Positions 1-5,016 of a stretch of DNA of 5,016 nucleotides are shown piece by piece. A program made the translations under genes and the position numbers. Position 1 is the first letter of the stretch. The number at the start of each line of letters is the position of its first letter. A model generated the notes under the pieces. That model searched no databases, was not told where the DNA came from, and saw only the letters and a list, made by a program, of their open reading frames with translations. Origin of the DNA: Candidatus Moraniibacteriota bacterium (GTDB lineage Bacteria > Patescibacteriota > Minisyncoccia > Moranbacterales > GCA-2747515); assembly GCA_027039165.1 (NCBI GenBank), contig JALWEZ010000179.1, positions 1-5,016 on the forward strand. Reading direction: 5' to 3'.

Positions 1-51
1 AAACAAAACAATGCATATGAATTATTTACTAAAGGAGTGAATGATAAGTAA
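1..51 (+). CDS. possible 3' end of an upstream gene (partial)
   Basis: Frame 1 is open from the left edge and reads KQNNAYELFTKGVNDK before a TAA at 49-51. Sixteen codons are too few to identify a family, and this could be chance. In its favour, the frame ends just before a clear AT-rich promoter region, its stop (TAA) matches the stop preference of the downstream genes, and its composition looks like an ordinary soluble C-terminus. Frame 2 is also open from the edge, up to a TGA at 38-40, so the frame is not certain. No rho-independent terminator is visible between here and the atp promoter. Confidence 0.35.
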   Translation, partial: KQNNAYELFTKGVNDK

Positions 52-88
52 AATTTTACAAAAAAACAAATTAAATATTTATTAAAAT

Positions 89-115
89 TTGATTTTTTGA
101 AAAAAATGATATAAT
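89..115 (+). promoter_or_regulatory. sigma70-type extended -10 promoter for the atp operon
   Basis: A perfect TATAAT lies at 110-115, preceded by TG plus one base (107-109), which makes an extended -10 element. A TTGATT at 89-94 resembles the -35 consensus TTGACA; the spacer is 15 bp, which is short, but extended -10 promoters tolerate a weak or poorly spaced -35. Transcription would start near 121-123, giving a leader of about 24 nt before the first gene at 146. It is the best promoter-like sequence I see in the window and is placed where the operon promoter should be. Confidence 0.7.
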
Positions 116-143
116 TTGAGTGTTATTATAGGTAGTGTATAAA
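116..143 (+). promoter_or_regulatory. possible second, overlapping promoter
   Basis: TTGAGT at 116-121 and TATAAA at 138-143 are separated by 16 bp, a workable arrangement for the housekeeping sigma factor. Transcription would begin near 150, inside the first gene, so such an RNA could only use the internal ATG at 173 (Met10), which is preceded by AAGGGA. In such AT-rich DNA this kind of match is common, and the upstream TGa-TATAAT is clearly better. Confidence 0.2.
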
Positions 144-145
144 TT

Positions 146-418
146 ATGATAAAAGATAAGCAAAGTAAGGGAATGATAGAGGTTTCATTTTTATCGTTTG
201 TTACAGAATTAGCGTTTGTTTTGTCCGTACCTTTGATTGTGGCTGCACTAATCGGGCACTACATAGATAAGTATACTCATAATAAATTTATATTTTTGAC
301 TTTTTTTATGCTATTTGCTATAATATTGTCATGTACAATTGTAGTAAAAAAAGTATCGTTTGTGCTAAAGCAAATTAATGAAAAATACGAAAAACAGAAA
401 CAGAAGGATTTAAATTAA
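146..418 (+). CDS. AtpI/AtpZ-like F1Fo ATP synthase accessory membrane protein
   Basis: A 90-residue protein with two membrane helices (about 14-37 and 47-66) joined by a short polar turn, GHYIDKYTHNK. It ends in a charged, lysine-rich cytoplasmic tail (about 69-90). The G-x-x-x-D-K turn between two helices, the small size and the place directly before atpB match the AtpZ/'ATPase gene 1' group, which is related to AtpI. Family members are reported to help c-ring assembly or Mg2+/Ca2+ supply to the complex; which applies here cannot be read from sequence. The start at 146 gives a normal lysine-rich N-terminus before helix 1, but no Shine-Dalgarno sequence precedes it. Met10 (173) is an alternative start that would keep both helices. 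It is the first gene of the operon, 44 nt before atpB. I leave the symbol empty because AtpI and AtpZ cannot be firmly separated here. Confidence 0.8.
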   Translation: MIKDKQSKGMIEVSFLSFVTELAFVLSVPLIVAALIGHYIDKYTHNKFIFLTFFMLFAIILSCTIVVKKVSFVLKQINEKYEKQKQKDLN

Positions 419-462
419 GATAGTAAGGTAAAGATAAATAATTTATAAACTAAGATAAGGTG

Positions 463-1251
463 ATGAGTGAATCAACATTAGAACATGTAGAAAATGTAGC
501 AGAGCATACTGCAAGTCCTCATATATCAATAGCTGCTGAAAAGCTTGGTGAGTTTTTTGGTTTGCCGATTACTAATACTCTTCTTATGAGTTGGTTTGTT
601 ATGCTACTTTTGATTATTATAGCTTTTGTAGTTAGGCGTTCATTATCAGAAAAGAGTCCAAGTAAAATTCAGTTGTTTTTTGAAATGCTTTTTGAATATA
701 TATTGGATTTTATAGATGACGTTTTAGAGGATAGAAAAATGTCTATAGCTTTTTTTCCACTTTTAGTAACTCTATTTCTTTTTATATGGCTTTCTAACTG
801 GACTGAATTTTTACCTGGTGTAGGTACTATTACGTTTGATACAATAAATGATGGAACTCAACCGCTTTTGCGTAGTGTAAGTACTGATTTAAATGTAACA
901 ATTGCACTTGCTATTATATCTTTTATTGCAATAGAAATTACTGGTATAAAAAAACTTGGATTTTTTCAATATGGCAAAAAATTTATAAATTTTTCTTCAC
1001 CACTTAATTTTTTCATAGGATTAATTGAATTAGATAGTGAATTAGCGAAAATTTTATCTTTTTCTTTTAGGCTTTTTGGAAATATTTTTGCAGGAGAGGT
1101 GCTTATTGCAGTTACAGCTTTCTTTGTGCCCTGGTTTTTACCAGTGCCCCCGATTTTATTTGAAGTTTTTGTGGGTTTTATACAGGCAGCCGTTTTTTCT
1201 CTATTAACTTTGTTTTTTATAAAAATAGCCATAACAAAGCCAGAACATTAA
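463..1251 (+). CDS. atpB: F1Fo ATP synthase subunit a
   Basis: A 262-residue integral membrane protein that forms the stationary proton half-channels beside the c-ring. The signature FRLFGNIFAGE spans 202-212 and contains the essential arginine, R203 (equivalent to E. coli R210). N207, E212 and Q231 in the last helix also match conserved channel positions. Predicted helices lie near 36-57, 95-113, 144-161, 183-218 and 221-255; the conserved FLPGVGT follows the second. The first 35 residues are polar, with three histidines, and probably face the periplasmic side. ATG at 463 was chosen. An in-frame GTG at 460 would add one methionine, but it lies within the AAGGTG just before the ATG. That purine stretch is too close to the ATG to be an ordinary ribosome binding site. 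The unusually long gap before atpE holds a large hairpin. Confidence 0.97.
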   Translation: MSESTLEHVENVAEHTASPHISIAAEKLGEFFGLPITNTLLMSWFVMLLLIIIAFVVRRSLSEKSPSKIQLFFEMLFEYILDFIDDVLEDRKMSIAFFPLLVTLFLFIWLSNWTEFLPGVGTITFDTINDGTQPLLRSVSTDLNVTIALAIISFIAIEITGIKKLGFFQYGKKFINFSSPLNFFIGLIELDSELAKILSFSFRLFGNIFAGEVLIAVTAFFVPWFLPVPPILFEVFVGFIQAAVFSLLTLFFIKIAITKPEH

Positions 1252-1255
1252 AGTT

Positions 1256-1324
1256 AATTACGTGTTAGGCTTTAGGAATTAGTGTTTAATTTAAACTACT
1301 GATTCTTAATTCTAAGTCGTAATT
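1256..1324 (+). other. long imperfect RNA hairpin between atpB and atpE
   Basis: Almost the whole 96-nt gap folds on itself. The outer stem pairs AATTACG (1256-1262) with CGTAATT (1318-1324). After a 2x2 internal loop, TTAG (1265-1268) pairs with CTAA (1312-1315). After a small 3x2 loop, TTAGGAATTAGT (1272-1283) pairs with ACTGATTCTTAA (1298-1309) over 12 bp, including two G-U pairs. A single bulged T (1297) then precedes GTTT (1284-1287) pairing with AAAC (1293-1296) around a five-base loop (1288-1292). That is about 27 bp in all. No T-run follows, so it is not an intrinsic terminator. An alternative register pairs 1272-1280 with 1308-1315. A role in mRNA stability, processing or atpE translation is inferred. 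Confidence 0.6.
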
Positions 1325-1341
1325 CATAAATAATTAATTAA

Positions 1342-1578
<237 letters not shown>

Positions 1579-1588
1579 TTAATCAATT

Positions 1589-1628
1589 TATTATCAAATC
1601 TTAATATATTTTATTAGATTAGATAGTA
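1589..1628 (+). other. imperfect RNA hairpin between atpE and atpF
   Basis: In the 64-nt gap, 1589-1595 pairs with 1622-1628 (7 bp, one of them G-U). After an A-A mismatch (1596/1621), AATCT (1597-1601) pairs with AGATT (1616-1620). A bulged T (1602) precedes AATA (1603-1606) pairing with TATT (1612-1615) around a five-base loop (1607-1611). This gives 16 bp, nearly all A-U, so it is weaker than the hairpin before atpE. No T-run follows, so a simple terminator is unlikely. It begins 11 nt after the atpE stop and ends 14 nt before the atpF start. It could protect the 3' end of an atpE-containing mRNA fragment; this is inference. Confidence 0.5.
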
Positions 1629-1642
1629 TTATTTAGACTACT

Positions 1643-2134
1643 ATGGATATTTTTGGACAATTTGGAATCGAAGTAAAATTACTGATAGTGCAAATTTTTA
1701 ATTTTGTTATTCTTTTGGTCATTTTGCAAAAAGTTTTATATAAGCCTGTTATAGGAATGTTAGAAGACAGGAGAAAAAAAATAGAACAAAGTACAAAAGA
1801 GCTTGAAGATATAGAAAAGCATTCCAAAGAATTGGAGAAAAAAACAGAAGAAGATTTGGAAAAAGCTAGGGAAAAATCTCATGAAATTATAGCAAGAGCA
1901 GAGAAACAAGCTAGTGAGACAAAAAAACATGCTCAAATTGAGGCTATTAATCAAGCAGAAGAAATAATTTCTAAGGCTAAAAAATCTATTGAAACAGAAA
2001 AAGAAACTTTGATAAATTCTGTACAAAAAGAGATTGCGCAATTGGTAGTAAATGCTTCAACTAAAGTGTTAGATAATGAGATCAAGAATTCACAAGATGA
2101 ATTTATTCTAAAAGAAATCAAAAAAATTCAATAA
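1643..2134 (+). CDS. atpF: F1Fo ATP synthase subunit b (peripheral stalk)
   Basis: A 163-residue protein, close to the usual length of about 156-170. One N-terminal membrane helix (about 9-32) anchors it beside subunit a. It is followed by the conserved LYKP turn (P35) and the EDRRKKIE start of the soluble helix. Residues about 42-125 are a long, highly charged Lys/Glu helix with regular alanines, typical of the b-dimer coiled coil that acts as stator. The C-terminal part (about 128-158, QKEIAQLVVNASTKVL onward) matches the segment that binds delta and F1. Only one b gene is present here, so a homodimer is expected. The start at 1643 places the membrane helix normally; no Shine-Dalgarno sequence precedes it. 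The gene ends in two tandem TAA codons (2132-2137), 7 nt before atpH. Confidence 0.95.
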   Translation: MDIFGQFGIEVKLLIVQIFNFVILLVILQKVLYKPVIGMLEDRRKKIEQSTKELEDIEKHSKELEKKTEEDLEKAREKSHEIIARAEKQASETKKHAQIEAINQAEEIISKAKKSIETEKETLINSVQKEIAQLVVNASTKVLDNEIKNSQDEFILKEIKKIQ

Positions 2135-2141
2135 TAAATTT

Positions 2142-2552
2142 ATGAGATATTCATCACAACAATACGCAGAAGCATTATACAAAACCATAAAACACGAAAC
2201 TTCTTCAACAAAGATTGATGAAATATTGGAGAATTTTACAAAGAAGCTCAAGAAAGATAATGTTTTGTATAAACGTAACTCTATTCTAAAGGCTTACAAG
2301 ACAATTCTTATGAAAAACAATGAATTGCCGGAGGTTGTTATAACTGCAGCTTCTGAAATTTCTAAACAAGTTGAAAAAGGTATTTTGGATACTTTGAATA
2401 TAGATAAAAAGGTAAGATTGCGGTTACGAATTGATAAAAATATGATTGGAGGTGTGTTTGTTAAATACAATGACCGCTTATTTGATTTATCTATTGCTAG
2501 ACGTCTTGCAAGATTGAATAGACAACTACTTTTAGATAATAAAATAAAATAG
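2142..2552 (+). CDS. atpH: F1Fo ATP synthase subunit delta, short form
   Basis: Delta (OSCP) sits on top of F1 and joins alpha to the b stalk. Both ends of the family are clear. The N-terminal helix has QQYAEALYKTIK (6-17). The C-terminal domain has the TAASEIS entry (68-74), then IGGVFVKYNDRLFD (102-115) and RLARLNRQLL (121-130). At 136 residues it is about 40 shorter than the usual 175-180. The loss is in the N-terminal helical bundle: only about 65 residues precede the TAASEIS segment, where about 105 is normal. No frameshift or stop explains this; the frame is intact and abuts its neighbours normally, so I read it as a real compact form. It starts 7 nt after the atpF stop without a Shine-Dalgarno sequence, so translational coupling to atpF is likely. 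It is the only gene here that ends in TAG. Confidence 0.92.
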   Translation: MRYSSQQYAEALYKTIKHETSSTKIDEILENFTKKLKKDNVLYKRNSILKAYKTILMKNNELPEVVITAASEISKQVEKGILDTLNIDKKVRLRLRIDKNMIGGVFVKYNDRLFDLSIARRLARLNRQLLLDNKIK

Positions 2553-2554
2553 TA

Positions 2555-2566
2555 TTAAAATTTTAA
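2555..2566. repeat. 12-bp AT-only palindrome before atpA
   Basis: TTAAAATTTTAA is a perfect palindrome that fills most of the 17-nt gap between atpH and atpA and ends 3 nt before the atpA start. Its core, TAAAATTTTA, recurs before atpG. It is too short and has no free loop, so a stable hairpin is unlikely. It more probably serves as an unstructured A/U-rich translation leader, or is chance in AT-rich DNA. Confidence 0.3.
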
Positions 2567-2569
2567 ATT

Positions 2570-4081
2570 ATGACACAAGCAGATAGAATTATAGAAAGAC
2601 TTTCTAAAGAAATAGAAGGCTTTAAAGATGATATTTCAACGGAAAATGTTGGTACAGTTTTGGAAGTGGGTGACGGAATTGCAAAAGTAGCAGGTCTTGA
2701 AGATTTAGCTGCTAGTGAAATTGTAAAAATTGAAACAAATGATGGAGAGAATATATCAGGACTAGCTTTAAATCTTGAAGAGGATGAAGTTGGTATTGTT
2801 GTATTTGGTGATTATAAAAAAATTAGTGAAGGAGATATAGCTAGGGCTACTGGTGAAATTTTATCAGTTCCAGTTGGAGATGAGATGATAGGTAGAACAG
2901 TTGATGCTCTTTTGAATCCTATTGATGGCAAAGGAGAAATAAAAACTTCCAAAAAAAATCCAGTGGAAAAAGTTGCGCCTGGAGTTATGACGCGTGAACC
3001 AGTAGGTCAACCTCTTCAAACAGGTATTAAAGCAATAGACACTATGGTTCCAATAGGTAGAGGACAACGTGAGCTTATAATTGGAGATAGACAAACAGGT
3101 AAGACTGCTGTTGCAATAGATACTATAATAAACCAAAAAGGTGAAGACATTAAGTGTATTTATGTAGCAATAGGACAAAGAGAAAGTAAGATTAGAAAAA
3201 TTTCAAAAAAATTAGAAGAAGCTGGTGCAATGGAATATACAACTATAGTTTTAGCTGGTTCAAGTTCCTCAGCTGCTATGAATTTTCTAGCTCCGTATTC
3301 AGGTGCGGCACTTTCTGAGTATTTTATGAGTAAAGGAGAAGATGTTTTGATAATTTATGATGACTTATCGAAGCATGCTATGGCTTATCGTCAAATGTCA
3401 TTGTTACTTAAAAGACCACCAGGGCGTGAGGCTTATCCTGGGGATGTGTTTTATCTACATTCTAGATTATTGGAGAGAAGTGCTAGATTAAATGAAGCTA
3501 ATGGTGGTGGATCTGTGACTGCACTTCCAATTATTGAAACACAAGCTGGAGATGTATCTGCTTATATCCCAACAAATGTTATTTCTATAACTGATGGGCA
3601 AATTTATCTGGAATCAGATTTGTTTAATAAAGGTATAAGACCAGCTATCAATGCAGGTTTGTCCGTGTCTCGTGTAGGCTCTTCTGCACAAACAAAAATA
3701 ATAAAAAAACTTGCAGGTACTTTAAGATTGGATTTGGCTCAGTATAGAGAATTAGAGGCTTTTGCGGCTTTTGGTTCTGATGTTGATGAAGATACAAAGA
3801 AAAAGCTAGAAAGAGGAAAAAGAACTGTAGAAATATTAAAACAAGGTCAATATCAACCTTTATCAGTTGCAGAGCAGGCAATAATAATATTTGCTGTAAC
3901 TAATGGTTTTGCAGATGATGTTGAATCTGAAAAAATAGTTGAATGGGAAAAAGGATTGCATAATTTTGTCAATAATACTCACAGTGATTTAGCTGAAGAG
4001 ATAAATACTGAAAAGACTATATCAGATGAGATAAAAGACAAAATGAAAAATGCAATTGAAGAATATAAAGAGATGGTATAA
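2570..4081 (+). CDS. atpA: F1Fo ATP synthase subunit alpha
   Basis: A 503-residue protein of normal family length. Three alpha subunits alternate with three beta subunits in the F1 head; alpha carries the non-catalytic nucleotide sites and gives an arginine to the catalytic ones. In order there are a helical N-terminus that would contact delta (about 1-22), a beta-barrel (about 25-95), the nucleotide-binding domain (about 96-380) and a helical C-terminal domain. The Walker A motif GDRQTGKT is at 172-179 with K178 and T179. GQRES is at 202-206, and the Walker B strand VLIIYDD ends at D264-D265. R368 in LSVSRVG is the equivalent of the E. coli arginine finger R376. Nothing is missing or broken. 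The start at 2570 gives the standard N-terminus and follows an A/T-only leader with no Shine-Dalgarno sequence, 17 nt after atpH. Confidence 0.99.
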   Translation: MTQADRIIERLSKEIEGFKDDISTENVGTVLEVGDGIAKVAGLEDLAASEIVKIETNDGENISGLALNLEEDEVGIVVFGDYKKISEGDIARATGEILSVPVGDEMIGRTVDALLNPIDGKGEIKTSKKNPVEKVAPGVMTREPVGQPLQTGIKAIDTMVPIGRGQRELIIGDRQTGKTAVAIDTIINQKGEDIKCIYVAIGQRESKIRKISKKLEEAGAMEYTTIVLAGSSSSAAMNFLAPYSGAALSEYFMSKGEDVLIIYDDLSKHAMAYRQMSLLLKRPPGREAYPGDVFYLHSRLLERSARLNEANGGGSVTALPIIETQAGDVSAYIPTNVISITDGQIYLESDLFNKGIRPAINAGLSVSRVGSSAQTKIIKKLAGTLRLDLAQYRELEAFAAFGSDVDEDTKKKLERGKRTVEILKQGQYQPLSVAEQAIIIFAVTNGFADDVESEKIVEWEKGLHNFVNNTHSDLAEEINTEKTISDEIKDKMKNAIEEYKEMV

Positions 4082-4093
4082 ATAAAATTTTAT
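4082..4093. repeat. 12-bp AT-only palindrome before atpG
   Basis: ATAAAATTTTAT is a perfect palindrome immediately after the atpA stop and 8 nt before the atpG start. It shares the 10-mer TAAAATTTTA with the palindrome before atpA. The shared sequence is the only link between these two gaps; in AT-rich DNA it may be coincidence. Confidence 0.3.
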
Positions 4094-4101
4094 AACTTAT
4101 T

Positions 4102-5016
4102 ATGGCAGGAACATTAGATATAAAACGCAGAATAAATTCTATAAGTAACACAAAAAAAGTTACAAAAGCTATGGAAGTGGTTTCTGCTGCAAAAATGAAA
4201 AAAGCAGTTTCTCGAGCATTTGCTTTGAGACCTTACGCAAGAGCGATGTATGAATTATTTGCAAATGTTGCTCCAGAGACGCAAAAAGATCACCCACTAC
4301 TCTCAGTAAGGGATGTAAAGAATGTATTGGTTGTTGTGATTGCTTCAAATAAAGGGCTTTGTGGTTCATATAATGCAGCACTTACAAAGATTGTTAGGAA
4401 TATGTTGAATAATGTATCTATTTTTAACAATGACAAAAGTGAAAAAAAAGATATTTCGATAGATTTTATTGCTATAGGAAAACGTGCAGATCATATGATA
4501 AAGATTTTAGGTAGAGATTCTATTGCATCATTTCCTGAAATTGCGGAGAATAAAAATTCTGAAAGTATTCATCCGCTTATAAATATGATATTTAAGGTAT
4601 TTGAGGAGGGAAAATATGACAAAGTTGCTATTGTTTATACAGATTATGTAAATGCTATTTCTCAACAGCAAAAAATAAGACAACTTTTACCAGTTTCTCG
4701 TGATGATTTAGAAAAACAATTGATAGAGATGGATAATATTGAAACAGAAAAAGAAGTGAATTTGGATGATAAAATAGGATATTTAATCGAACCTTCTGTT
4801 GAAATCGTTTTGAAAGACTTAGTTCCTAGAGTTGTTGAATCTCAGATTTTACATGCATTATATGAATCAGTTGCTTCTGAGGAATCATCTAGGATGTTGG
4901 CAATGAAGAGCGCTACGGATGCTGCTAACGAAATCGTTGATGATTTAAAATTGACTTATAATAAGATAAGACAATCGAAAATTACACAAGAAATCAGTGA
5001 AATATCAGCAGGACGT
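4102..5016 (+). CDS. atpG: F1Fo ATP synthase subunit gamma (right end cut by window)
   Basis: The frame is open for 305 codons to the window edge with no stop. Gamma is the central shaft: its two terminal helices form the coiled coil that turns inside the alpha/beta ring. The N-terminal helix shows IKRRINSISNTKKVTKAM (7-24), and SNKGLCGSYN is at 82-91 in the central Rossmann-like domain. The C-terminal helix has SEESSRMLAMKSATDAA (269-285) and YNKIRQ, then ends in ITQEISEISAG (294-304), the family signature found just before the C-terminus. Only a few residues should therefore be missing. At 305 or more residues it is longer than the usual 285-290. The extra length seems to lie in the central domain, in acidic segments near 108-118 and 205-233. 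It starts 20 nt after atpA with no Shine-Dalgarno sequence. Confidence 0.97.
   Translation, partial: MAGTLDIKRRINSISNTKKVTKAMEVVSAAKMKKAVSRAFALRPYARAMYELFANVAPETQKDHPLLSVRDVKNVLVVVIASNKGLCGSYNAALTKIVRNMLNNVSIFNNDKSEKKDISIDFIAIGKRADHMIKILGRDSIASFPEIAENKNSESIHPLINMIFKVFEEGKYDKVAIVYTDYVNAISQQQKIRQLLPVSRDDLEKQLIEMDNIETEKEVNLDDKIGYLIEPSVEIVLKDLVPRVVESQILHALYESVASEESSRMLAMKSATDAANEIVDDLKLTYNKIRQSKITQEISEISAGR

Noticed and set aside
52..88. Terminator of the upstream gene in the A/T-rich stretch
   Set aside because: Only weak A/T self-complementarity is present, with no clear stem followed by a T-run.
460..462. GTG as the atpB start
   Set aside because: It only adds one residue before an ATG, and it lies within the AAGGTG stretch directly before that ATG.
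966..1232. Minus-strand open frame inside atpB
   Set aside because: It lies entirely opposite a well-conserved subunit a gene, its translation resembles no family, and it has no upstream signals.
1256..1324. The atpB-atpE hairpin as an intrinsic terminator
   Set aside because: No run of T follows the stem, the stem is not GC-rich, and five more genes of the same complex follow.
1633..2041. Two minus-strand open frames opposite atpF, rich in Phe, Leu and Cys
   Set aside because: The Phe-rich sequence is the expected antisense reading of a Lys/Glu-rich coiled coil. There is no independent support.
2864..3881. Minus-strand open frames opposite atpA
   Set aside because: They are shadows of the alpha subunit coding sequence, whose motifs are unambiguous.
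4169..4381. Minus-strand open frame opposite the start of atpG
   Set aside because: It overlaps the conserved gamma N-terminal helix and the SNKGLCGSYN region; no family resemblance.

Overview
The window is the proximal part of an F-type (F1Fo) ATP synthase operon. All genes are on the + strand, in the order atpI/Z-like – atpB (a) – atpE (c) – atpF (b) – atpH (delta) – atpA (alpha) – atpG (gamma). atpG runs off the right edge only a few residues before its expected end. The beta and epsilon genes (atpD, atpC) would be expected just beyond the window. All seven products are recognisable from family motifs.

Organism: the DNA is strongly AT-rich (roughly 30% GC by eye) with AT-biased codons. 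Stops are TAA or TAG only. No intact gene contains an in-frame TGA and tryptophan is always TGG, so the standard bacterial code fits and UGA recoding does not. None of the seven genes has a well-spaced Shine-Dalgarno sequence. The delta subunit is unusually short (136 aa). AT-richness, SD-poor starts and a compact delta together are compatible with a Candidate Phyla Radiation (Patescibacteria) bacterium or another reduced low-GC lineage. This placement is inference and the window holds no phylogenetic marker beyond the ATPase genes.

Layout: positions 1-51 may be the last codons of an unrelated upstream gene. Positions 52-145 are an AT-rich intergenic region with a perfect extended -10 promoter (TGa-TATAAT, ending at 115) that probably starts the operon. 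A small two-helix membrane protein (146-418) is followed by the membrane subunits a, c and b (463-2134), then the stalk and catalytic subunits delta, alpha and gamma (2142-5016). No stretch over 300 bases lacks a gene.

Working together: the c-ring and subunit a carry out H+ movement (E59 of c, R203 of a). Gamma, driven by the c-ring, rotates inside the alpha/beta hexamer. The b and delta subunits hold the hexamer still, and the small first gene probably helps assembly or c-ring formation.

The most interesting feature is not a gene. Most junctions in this operon are tight (7-44 nt), but the two gaps flanking atpE are long (96 and 64 nt). Each can fold into a long imperfect hairpin, of about 27 and 16 base pairs, with no U-run behind it. 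Because subunit c is needed in many copies per enzyme, these are good candidates for RNA elements that set atpE mRNA stability or translation. I found no evidence of a novel protein system, mobile element, CRISPR array or RNA gene.
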